A stretch of DNA of 5,104 nt, from positions 1 to 5,104 of the forward strand of contig JAEUNV010000472.1 of the NCBI GenBank assembly GCA_016790385.1, given 5' to 3'. This DNA is from Zoogloea sp. GTDB taxonomy: Bacteria; Pseudomonadota; Gammaproteobacteria; Burkholderiales; Rhodocyclaceae. Positions 1-5,104 of this stretch are shown here, piece by piece (position 1 is the stretch's first letter; each line of letters begins with the position of its first letter). A program made the position numbers and the translations under genes. The notes beneath the pieces were generated by a model. It was not told where the DNA came from. It saw nothing but the letters and a program-made list of their open reading frames with translations, and made no database searches.

Positions 1-998
1 GTTTCGTCGAGCCGGGCGCTCATGCCCTGCACTTCGTCGCGCACCACGCTCAGGAAGCGCTCCTTCAGCTCGGCGTCCAGGTCGGGGTATTCCAGCATCT
101 CGGCGGCGGCCCGCAGGTTGGCCAGGGACGAGCGGCTGCCCTCGGTGAGGGAATGGAGCATCTGGTCGCGACGGGTCTCGGCCTCGAAATTGCGGGTGAT
201 GTTGTCGAGCATGAGCACGAAGCCGGATACCGTGCTCTCCGCCTCGCCCTCCACCGCCGACAGCACCGGCGCCATCTGCACCCGCAGCAACTGGCCGGCC
301 CGGGTGGTGGTGACAAAGTTGGCCACCGGCTGGGAGCTCTGGCGACGGATGCGCTCCTGGATGCTTTCCAGGGCGTGCACGATCAGGCTGCGCTCGAAGA
401 CCGCGTAGATGGAGCGCCCCAAGCCGATGATCTCGCCACCGCCCGCCGCCGTGGGGGCGTCGGAGAGGGCACGGAACTGCAAGCGCGCCCGGCTGTTGTA
501 AAGCAGGATGCGGCCATCGAGGTTGCACACCACCACGCTCTGGTTGAGTTCGGACATCAGCGCGGCAAGCCGGTTGCGCTCTTCCTCAACCGACAGACGG
601 GCCTCGCGGATGCGCACCTCCACGTCTTCCTGAAGGCTGCGCCGCTGGTCTGCCAGGGCATTGACCGACTCGGCAATGCGTTGCAGCTCGGGCGAGCCGG
701 ACGGCTTGAGACGCCGGGACGGATCGGTGCCCACGATCAGGCCAAGCTCATCGGCAAGCAGCGACGGGCCGAGCAGGTTGGCCTGGACAAAGGACTTCAT
801 AAGGACGGCGGCTGCACCGGCGCCCACCAGGGTGATCATCAGGATGAGCCCCAGCCGCGGATTGAGGATGGGCTCGATGATGTCGCGCTCTTCCGGGGCC
901 AGGTCACGCCATACCGTGATACCCGCCGCTGCCATGACCCCCACCACCAGCGCGCAGGCGGCGACGATCGCCAATACCTGCCGGGACTTGACGCTCAT
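1..998 (-). CDS. Membrane HAMP/PAS protein with degenerate kinase dimerisation helix, 3' end outside window (predicted exonuclease fusion)
   Basis: The frame is open from the ATG at 998-996 to the window edge, giving 333 residues without a stop. Visible parts are a membrane helix at about 7-29, a short loop with R-D-L-A-P-E-E-R, a second helix at about 47-68, a HAMP-like stretch to about 115 (P-E-L-Q-R-I-A-E-S-V-N), a coiled coil to about 150, and a PAS-like domain at about 150-268 (V-V-V-C-N-L-D-G-R-I-L-L-Y-N and later G-F-V-L-M-L-D-N-I-T). Then comes a DHp-like helix: S-L-T-E-G-S-R-S-S-L aligns without gaps to S-V-T-H-E-L-R-T-P-L of the upstream kinase, placing Glu286 where His should be and Ser for the Pro. 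It should therefore not autophosphorylate there. The ribosome site is weak, so translation probably depends on the ATGA overlap with the receiver gene. From memory, similar betaproteobacterial proteins continue into a degenerate ATPase and a DnaQ/PolC-like 3'-5' exonuclease domain; none of that is visible here. Confidence 0.88.
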   Translation of the reverse strand, partial: MSVKSRQVLAIVAACALVVGVMAAAGITVWRDLAPEERDIIEPILNPRLGLILMITLVGAGAAAVLMKSFVQANLLGPSLLADELGLIVGTDPSRRLKPSGSPELQRIAESVNALADQRRSLQEDVEVRIREARLSVEEERNRLAALMSELNQSVVVCNLDGRILLYNSRARLQFRALSDAPTAAGGGEIIGLGRSIYAVFERSLIVHALESIQERIRRQSSQPVANFVTTTRAGQLLRVQMAPVLSAVEGEAESTVSGFVLMLDNITRNFEAETRRDQMLHSLTEGSRSSLANLRAAAEMLEYPDLDAELKERFLSVVRDEVQGMSARLDE

Positions 999-1369
999 GC
1001 CGGCGCGTCCAGCAGTGCCTTGACCTTGGTTACCAGCTCCTTGGTGGAAAAGGGCTTGGTCATGTAGGCATCCGCCCCCATTGCCAGGCCCTTGGTGACT
1101 TCGGTTTCGCGGCCCTTGGCGGTGAGCATCAGGATGCGCATGCCCTGGAGGGCCGCTTCGGCACGGATCTCCTGGCACACCTCGTAACCGTTCTTGCGCG
1201 GCATCATCACGTCAAGCAGGATGAGATCGGGCACCTCGGCCCGCGCCTTGTCGAGGGCCTCCTGGCCATCGTGGGCGATGCACACGACAAAGCCCTCGCG
1301 CTTCATCAGGAATTCAAGCGAAATGACGATGTTCTGTTCGTCGTCGGCAATCAGTATTTTTTTGGCCAT
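995..1369 (-). CDS. Stand-alone CheY-like response regulator (REC domain only)
   Basis: This 124-residue cytoplasmic protein is a single receiver domain with no output domain. All signature residues are present: acidic pocket Asp9-Asp10 in I-A-D-D-E, phospho-accepting Asp53 in L-L-D-V-M-M-P, switch Thr83 in M-L-T-A-K, Tyr102 as the aromatic switch, and Lys105 in T-K-P-F. Length equals a bare REC domain, so the stop is natural rather than a truncation. The start has a strong ribosome site 5 bases upstream. It lies 76 bases after the transporter-linked kinase and its stop codon overlaps the start of the next gene by 4 bases (ATGA). The likely role is to accept phosphate from His692 of the upstream kinase. 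Lacking a DNA-binding or enzymatic domain, it must act by binding another protein or by passing the phosphate on. CbrB and CrbR, the partners of similar kinases, carry DNA-binding domains, so this pairing differs. The downstream membrane protein is the closest candidate target. The family call is certain; partners are inferred. Confidence 0.97.
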   Translation of the reverse strand: MAKKILIADDEQNIVISLEFLMKREGFVVCIAHDGQEALDKARAEVPDLILLDVMMPRKNGYEVCQEIRAEAALQGMRILMLTAKGRETEVTKGLAMGADAYMTKPFSTKELVTKVKALLDAPA

Positions 1370-1374
1370 TCAGT

Positions 1375-1394
1375 CTCCTCCCCATCCCCACCCC
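1375..1394 (-). promoter_or_regulatory. G-rich tract merging into the receiver gene ribosome site
   Basis: On the minus strand three GGGG runs (1394-1391, 1389-1386, 1383-1380) separated by one and two bases run directly into the ribosome site GAGGAG (1380-1375), which lies 5 bases before the receiver ATG at 1369. The ribosome site itself is strong. The G runs could fold into a two-layer quadruplex in the mRNA and mask it, but there is no fourth run of three or more G, so a stable three-layer form is not expected. The 76-base gap (1370-1445) shows no convincing promoter or terminator. Confidence 0.4.
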
Positions 1395-1445
1395 GGTCGA
1401 AGCGGCAGCATGCGAACCTCATCCCGGGGCGCGATGCCCTGTAGT

Positions 1446-4199
1446 TTATCCTGCCTCATCTTTCGTTTCTGTTGTTTTGCCGCAAGGCATCAGAAACGAA
1501 AAACATGCCCCCTGCCCCGCTGCGCTTTCAACCCACAGCCTGCCGCCATAGTGCTCGACGATCTGTCGGCTGATCGGCAGGCCCAGCCCGGTGCCCTGGG
1601 GCTTGTCGGTCATGGTGTTGCCCCCCTGACGGAACTTCTCGAACACCACAAGTTGCTCTTCCGGGGTCAGACCAGGGCCGTTGTCCCGCACGTCCACGCG
1701 CAAACCTTCGTTGCACCTGGCAAGCGTCACCCAGACCCGCCCGCGCCCGGCATCCACAAACTTGACCGCGTTGGAGAGCAGATTGAGCATCACCTGGATC
1801 AGGCGGTCGCGATCGGCGAGCAGGATTGGCGCTTCCTCGGGCAGCGTCATCTCCAGCTCCACCCCCTTGTCCTTGAACAGCTGACTCGTGGACGCCGCCG
1901 CCTGCTCGATCACCTCCACCAGGCTCACCTCGCCGTTATGCCAGTCGGCGTGGCCGGATTCGATCTTGGCCATGTCCAGCACCTGATTCACCAGCCGGGT
2001 GAGGCGCTCCGTCTCGCTGACGATGATGCCCAGAAAGCGCTTGCGCTCGGCCAGATCGATGCGCGGATCTTCGAGCAGCATCTCGGAAAAGGCCCGGATC
2101 GAGGTCAGCGGTGTGCGCAGTTCGTGGGTCACCGACGACATGAAATCATCCTTGAGGCGGTCGAGTTCCTTGAGCCGCTCGTTAGCGCTGCGCAGTTCGG
2201 CGGTGGCGGCCTCCAGCTCCCGCGATTTCTGTTCGAGCCGCTTTGAATAGGCGCGCACCTGGGAGGCTTCGTCGAGAATGTTCATCACCTCGTCGAGGCC
2301 GAGGGGCTCTTCCTTCACCACCGAGGCCACCATCACCCGGGCCGAGGCGCTGCCAATGGCCCCCGCCAGGGTGGTTTCGGCAAAATGCACCAAACCCGCA
2401 TCGGCAGGCAGCACCTCCACCGACGCCGCACCGCGGCGGCGCGCGTAGTCGTTGAACGCGTTTCGCGCCCTTTCCGGCCCGATGAAGCGGCCGATCAGCG
2501 GCAGCAGATCGCCAACCTGTGCGCTCCCGCGCCAGAAAGCCCCGCCCGCCGGCTGGCTCTGCTTGAACACATCCACGAAGAGGGTTGCCTGCCCGGCCTC
2601 GACGGCATTGGGTGAGCGCATCAGGGAGACACACACGTAGGCCCCCAGGTTGGCGAGCAGGCTCCAGTAAAGGCTGTGGGCAATCGGGTCGAGCCCCTTC
2701 ATGCCGAAGAGCTCCTGGGGGCGCAGGACTTCCAGCCCCGCGAAGCCCCCTTGCAGGAACTCGATTGGCAGCCAGCCCGACTTGGCGAACGAGGGCAACA
2801 GCAGCGTGTACAGCCACACCGCAAAGCCACTCGTCAGGCCGGCCAGGGCTCCCGCCCGGGTGCCGCCGCGCCAGTACATCCCGCCGATGATCGCCGGCGC
2901 AAACTGCGCCACCGCGGCAAAACTGATCAGCCCGATGCTCACCAGCGCATGGGCGTCGCCTGCCAGGCGGAAATACAGATACCCCAGGAGCAGGATGAAG
3001 ATGATCGCGCTGCGACGGATGCCCAGCAACAAGCCCGACAGATCCTCCCTGCCCTGCAAGGCGAGCCAGCGGTAGCGGAGCAGCACGGGCATCACCAGAT
3101 CGTTGCAGACCATGGTGGACAGGGCGATGGTTTCCACGATGACCATGCCGGTGGCGGCCGACAGACCGCCGATGAAGGCAAGCAGGGCCAGCCAGCCATA
3201 CCCCTGGGCCATCGGCAGGGTGAGAACAAAAGTGTCGGCATCCACATCCTGCCCGGCAAAATGCATCAGCCCGCCCAGGGCGATGGGCAGTACGAAGATG
3301 TTGATCAGCAGCAGGTACAGGGGAAACAGCCAGATGGCCCGGCGCAGGTGGTTCTCATTGACGTTCTCCACCACGGCCACCTGAAACTGCCGCGGCAGAA
3401 ACATCACCGCCAGCATCGACAGCAGCGTCAGAGCGAACCAGTTGCCATAGGAGTTGCCCCCCGCGTTCATGGTCATCAGCTCCCTCAGCCGGGGCTCCAG
3501 GGCCGCCCGGGAGAATAGATCCCCGAAACCGTCGAAGAGCCCGAAGGTGACGAACACCCCCACCGCCATGAAGATCACCAGCTTCACCACCGACTCGAAG
3601 GCCACCGCGGCCACCATGCCCTCGTGGCGCTCAGTTGCATCCAGGTGACGGGTGCCGAAGAGAATGGTGAAGGCCGCCATGATCAGCGCAATGTAGAGCG
3701 TCGTGTCGGCCATCCACGATACCGTGCCGGCCTTGGCGGGCATGATGATCTCGGGATAGTGGATGAGGATGGCGTAACTGCTCGACACCGCCTTGAGCTG
3801 CAAGGCGATGTAGGGGATCACCCCGAGTACCGCGATCACCGTGACCAGCCCGCCCAGAAGGTGGCTCTTGCCATAACGGGAGGCGATGAAATCGGCGATG
3901 GAGGTGATGCGGTGCGCCTTGCCAATGCGCACCATCTTCAGCATCACGAACCACCACAGGGCCACCACCAGGGTCGGCCCGAGAAAGATCGGCACGAAGC
4001 CCAGACCCGACGAGGCCGCCCTGCCCACGCTGCCGTAGTAGGTCCAGGTGGTGCAATACACCGCCAGGGACAGGGCGTAGATGGTGGGATTGGCGATGAT
4101 TGAGCGGCCCGCGTCGGCGCGCTTGTCGCCCACGTAGGCCACCGCGAAGAGCAGGGCGAGATACAGGAAGGAGATGGCGACGATGACGCTGCTGGTCAT
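1446..4199 (-). CDS. Transporter-linked sensor histidine kinase (SSS-STAC-HisKA-HATPase, CbrA/CrbS-like)
   Basis: This 917-residue inner-membrane protein joins a solute:sodium symporter domain to a histidine kinase. About 13 hydrophobic helices fill residues 4-530 (for example 4-24, 67-92, 117-141, 196-224, 290-314, 336-366, 420-445, 509-529). Residues about 558-640 look like a STAC domain (D-L-L-P-L-I-G-R-F-I-G-P-E-R-A and, later, L-A-G-A-I-G-S-A-S-A-R). A charged coiled coil runs 648-686. The kinase core is complete: H-box S-S-V-T-H-E-L-R-T-P-L with phospho-accepting His692, N-box N-L-L-S-N (Asn810), G1 D-N-G-P-G-L (839-844), F-box F-E-K-F (853-856), G2 G-T-G-L-G-L (869-874). It should autophosphorylate. 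Relatives are CbrA, which couples histidine uptake to carbon/nitrogen control, and CrbS, which controls acetate use. Unlike CbrA as I recall it, there is no PAS domain between STAC and HisKA. The ligand cannot be told from sequence. Its partner is probably the receiver gene 76 bases downstream. The architecture is certain; the exact role is not. Confidence 0.95.
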   Translation of the reverse strand: MTSSVIVAISFLYLALLFAVAYVGDKRADAGRSIIANPTIYALSLAVYCTTWTYYGSVGRAASSGLGFVPIFLGPTLVVALWWFVMLKMVRIGKAHRITSIADFIASRYGKSHLLGGLVTVIAVLGVIPYIALQLKAVSSSYAILIHYPEIIMPAKAGTVSWMADTTLYIALIMAAFTILFGTRHLDATERHEGMVAAVAFESVVKLVIFMAVGVFVTFGLFDGFGDLFSRAALEPRLRELMTMNAGGNSYGNWFALTLLSMLAVMFLPRQFQVAVVENVNENHLRRAIWLFPLYLLLINIFVLPIALGGLMHFAGQDVDADTFVLTLPMAQGYGWLALLAFIGGLSAATGMVIVETIALSTMVCNDLVMPVLLRYRWLALQGREDLSGLLLGIRRSAIIFILLLGYLYFRLAGDAHALVSIGLISFAAVAQFAPAIIGGMYWRGGTRAGALAGLTSGFAVWLYTLLLPSFAKSGWLPIEFLQGGFAGLEVLRPQELFGMKGLDPIAHSLYWSLLANLGAYVCVSLMRSPNAVEAGQATLFVDVFKQSQPAGGAFWRGSAQVGDLLPLIGRFIGPERARNAFNDYARRRGAASVEVLPADAGLVHFAETTLAGAIGSASARVMVASVVKEEPLGLDEVMNILDEASQVRAYSKRLEQKSRELEAATAELRSANERLKELDRLKDDFMSSVTHELRTPLTSIRAFSEMLLEDPRIDLAERKRFLGIIVSETERLTRLVNQVLDMAKIESGHADWHNGEVSLVEVIEQAAASTSQLFKDKGVELEMTLPEEAPILLADRDRLIQVMLNLLSNAVKFVDAGRGRVWVTLARCNEGLRVDVRDNGPGLTPEEQLVVFEKFRQGGNTMTDKPQGTGLGLPISRQIVEHYGGRLWVESAAGQGACFSFLMPCGKTTETKDEAG
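1461..1501. repeat. 11-bp perfect inverted repeat at the 3' end of the sensor kinase gene
   Basis: TTTCGTTTCTG (1461-1471) and CAGAAACGAAA (1491-1501) are perfect inverted copies separated by 19 bases. A small inner 4-bp helix (1478-1481 with 1486-1489) can form in the loop. The repeat lies inside the coding end of the kinase gene, from the codons for F-S-F-L through T-E-T-K, just before the stop and upstream of the receiver gene. No T-run follows on either strand, so it is not a classical terminator. It could be an mRNA stability or processing element between kinase and receiver, or a protein site; function is not shown. Confidence 0.6.
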
Positions 4200-4202
4200 G
4201 GT

Positions 4203-4214
4203 CACATTCCGTCC
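4203..4214 (-). promoter_or_regulatory. Ribosome site and two competing starts of the sensor kinase gene
   Basis: On the minus strand GGACGGA (4214-4208) is followed by a GTG at 4205-4203 and, one codon later in the same frame, an ATG at 4199-4197. The second GGA is 8 bases from the ATG but only 2 from the GTG; the first GGA is 6 bases from the GTG. I chose the ATG because it is the stronger codon and uses the whole motif. The GTG start would add two residues (919 in total) and change nothing in the domains. Confidence 0.5.
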
Positions 4215-4245
4215 GCGAAATGGCGGCTGCGCGTCATGGCAGCCC

Positions 4246-4437
4246 TCAGCGCTCGATGATCCAGGCCATCAGGGCGATCACTGCCGCCCACACGCCGAAG
4301 ACGTAAAGATAGAGGAAAGGAATGCCGAGCCAGGACCGCGGGGAATCGAACACTGACAGGACCGGATAATTGACCACCACCCAGCCCAACAGAAACAACG
4401 CTACGAGGCGCTGCCCAGTCAAGGTCGCCTTGATCAT
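4246..4437 (-). CDS. Small two-helix membrane protein, possible accessory subunit of the SSS sensor kinase
   Basis: This 63-residue protein is not a family I can name with certainty. It has a short basic N-terminus (M-I-K-A-T-L-T-G-Q-R), a hydrophobic helix at about 9-30, a short loop with D-S-P-R-S-W, and a second helix at about 37-60 starting with L-G-I-P-F-L-Y, ending in I-E-R. A helical hairpin with both ends on the same side of the inner membrane is expected. The start is well supported: GGGAGGGG at 4442-4449 sits about 6 bases before the ATG, one of the best ribosome sites in the window. The stop lies 46 bases before the sensor kinase gene, same strand. Small two-helix proteins of the DUF485, DUF4212 and DUF3311 kind are commonly encoded next to SSS transporters. 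By size, topology and place this looks like such a partner, closest by eye to DUF3311, but that link is inferred. It may assist membrane insertion or modulate the kinase. It is a real gene with fair certainty; the function is unknown. Confidence 0.8.
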   Translation of the reverse strand: MIKATLTGQRLVALFLLGWVVVNYPVLSVFDSPRSWLGIPFLYLYVFGVWAAVIALMAWIIER

Positions 4438-4477
4438 TTATCCCCTCCCGCGTACTGCTTTATTGGTATGTGCGGAA

Positions 4478-4506
4478 GTTATAAACCGAAACGCCCGCCT
4501 TGGCGA
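4478..4506 (-). promoter_or_regulatory. Candidate sigma70-type promoter for the signalling operon
   Basis: On the minus strand a TATAAC hexamer (4483-4478, 5 of 6 to the -10 consensus) lies exactly 17 bases after TCGCCA (4506-4501, 4 of 6 to the -35 consensus). Transcription would start near 4471, giving a leader of about 34 bases before the ATG at 4437. The position is sensible: after the groL terminator and before the first gene of the next unit. No clear sigma54 element or operator was seen. A weak match of this kind can arise by chance, so confidence is modest. Confidence 0.4.
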
Positions 4507-4545
4507 GTACTCCCCGGGCATGAGCAGCATCACCGGGCGGCGCAG

Positions 4546-4577
4546 CAAAAGAAAAACCCCGCCGAAGCGGGGTTTTT
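4546..4577 (-). terminator. Intrinsic terminator of groL
   Basis: Read on the minus strand, an 11-bp perfect stem (4567-4577 against 4552-4562) encloses a UUCG loop closed by a C-G pair, the exceptionally stable cUUCGg tetraloop. The A-T ends of the stem supply a run of five T, followed by C and four more T. It starts 27 bases after the groL stop codon, a typical place. Because the stem is flanked by A5 and T5 it could also work on the plus strand, but no plus-strand gene is seen that would need it. Confidence 0.93.
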
Positions 4578-4603
4578 CGGGGACAACGCGGTCCGGCGGG
4601 AGA

Positions 4604-5104
4604 TTACATCCCCATGCCGCCCATGCCGCCCATACCACCCATGCCGCCCATGTCGGGCATGCCGCCAGCCGGCTTGTCTTCAGCCAGTTCGGCAACCATG
4701 CAGTCGGTGGTCAGCATCAGGCCGGCCACGGAGGCGGCGTTTTGCAGCGCGGTGCGGGTCACCTTGGTGGGGTCCAGCACGCCCATTTCGACCATGTCGC
4801 CGTACACGTCGGTGGCGGCGTTGTAGCCGAAGTTGCCGGAGCCTTCGGTAACCTTGTTCACCACCACGGAAGCTTCGGCGCCAGCGTTGGCAACGATTTC
4901 ACGCAGGGGCTGTTCCATGGCGCGCAGCACGATCTTGATGCCGGCGTCCTGGTCGTGGTTGTCACCCTTCAGGCCGCCGAGGTTGGCACGGGCACGCAGC
5001 AGGGCCACGCCGCCGCCGGGGACGATGCCTTCTTCAACGGCGGCACGGGTGGCGTGCAGCGCGTCTTCCACGCGGGCCTTCTTTTCCTTCATTTCGACTT
5101 CGGT
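4604..5104 (-). CDS. groL: 60 kDa chaperonin GroEL, C-terminal part (5' end outside window)
   Basis: This is the C-terminal 166 residues of the ATP-driven cytoplasmic chaperonin that folds proteins inside a double ring with GroES. The frame is open to the window edge and begins with T-E-V-E-M-K-E-K-K, which matches E. coli GroEL from about residue 385. With that numbering the key residues fall in place without gaps: the catalytic Asp (E. coli D398) in R-V-E-D, the ATP-contacting triple glycine (414-416) in V-P-G-G-G, N479 in N-A-A-T, and D495 in L-D-P-T-K. The tail from about residue 148 is Gly/Met-rich with repeated GGM units, encoded by near-identical 9-bp repeats at about 4608-4650, and ends in TAA at 4604-4606. 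Nothing looks broken. The start and any groES partner lie beyond the window. It is followed by its own terminator, so it is probably not co-transcribed with the signalling genes downstream. Identification is very secure. Confidence 0.98.
   Translation of the reverse strand, partial: TEVEMKEKKARVEDALHATRAAVEEGIVPGGGVALLRARANLGGLKGDNHDQDAGIKIVLRAMEQPLREIVANAGAEASVVVNKVTEGSGNFGYNAATDVYGDMVEMGVLDPTKVTRTALQNAASVAGLMLTTDCMVAELAEDKPAGGMPDMGGMGGMGGMGGMGM

Noticed and set aside
153..1067. Plus-strand open frame of 304 codons
   Set aside because: It lies antisense to the PAS protein and receiver genes; its translation is rich in His, Gln, Arg and Gly with no domain motif, as expected for a shadow frame in GC-rich DNA.
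1391..1420. CCCCGG ... CCGGGG inverted repeat in the kinase-receiver gap as a terminator
   Set aside because: The arms are only 6 bp with a long loop and no T-run follows, so it is unlikely to terminate transcription.
1194..2246. Plus-strand open frame of 350 codons
   Set aside because: It is antisense to the kinase core and receiver, which carry intact family motifs; the translation has no recognisable domain and no credible ribosome site was seen.
2182..2817. Minus-strand frame of 211 codons inside the sensor kinase gene
   Set aside because: It overlaps the kinase gene in another frame, is rich in Arg, Ala and Gly, and has no motif; the main frame here encodes continuous helices and the STAC segment.
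2676..3518. Plus-strand open frame of 280 codons
   Set aside because: It is antisense to the transporter domain; the translation is Gln/His-rich low-complexity sequence typical of the reverse of hydrophobic codons.
4608..4650. 9-bp tandem repeats
   Set aside because: These are the codons of the GGM tail of GroEL, a normal family feature, not a CRISPR or mobile-element repeat.
4438..4695. Minus-strand frame of 85 codons spanning the end of groL and the intergenic region
   Set aside because: Its first third is the out-of-frame GGM repeat region and it runs through the groL terminator. It stops immediately before the ATG of the small membrane protein, which looked like a coupled leader, but the frame has no separate start signal.

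Overview
The window looks like the chromosome of a betaproteobacterium. Base composition is GC-rich. The chaperonin C-terminus ends in a GGM tail and follows the Escherichia coli GroEL sequence residue for residue around the ATP site. The neighbouring genes resemble, from memory, arrangements seen in Rhodocyclales (Azoarcus, Thauera and relatives). The order assignment is an inference. All five genes I can support lie on the minus strand, so transcription runs from high to low coordinates. Large plus-strand reading frames are antisense shadows of these genes.

Layout in transcription order. (1) 5104-4604 is the 3' third of groL, cut by the window edge. (2) 4577-4546 is a strong intrinsic terminator with an 11-bp stem and a cUUCGg tetraloop. 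(3) 4506-4478 is a candidate sigma70-type promoter for the next genes. (4) 4437-4246 is a 63-residue protein with two membrane helices. (5) 4199-1446 is a 917-residue sensor kinase of the CbrA/CrbS type, made of a sodium:solute symporter (SSS) domain, a STAC domain, a coiled coil, HisKA and HATPase, with no PAS domain. (6) 1369-995 is a stand-alone receiver (REC) protein. (7) 998-1 is the N-terminal 333 residues of a membrane protein with two membrane helices, a HAMP-like linker, a PAS-like domain and a DHp-like helix. In that helix the phospho-accepting His is replaced by Glu, and its C-terminus lies outside the window. There is no stretch over 300 bases without a gene.

Genes 4 to 7 look like one transcription unit: same strand, gaps of 46 and 76 nt, then a 4-nt ATGA overlap. 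The likely logic is that the transporter-like kinase senses or moves a small solute and phosphorylates the receiver protein. The receiver then acts by protein contact, since no DNA-binding domain is visible in the part of the cluster seen here. The most obvious partner is the translationally coupled membrane PAS protein, whose degenerate kinase-like helix could be a docking site. From memory of this protein family I expect that protein to continue into a degenerate ATPase domain and a DnaQ/PolC-type 3'-5' exonuclease domain. That part is outside the window and must be checked. If right, this is a signalling chain from a transporter-kinase to a membrane-bound nuclease, which is the most interesting point in the window.
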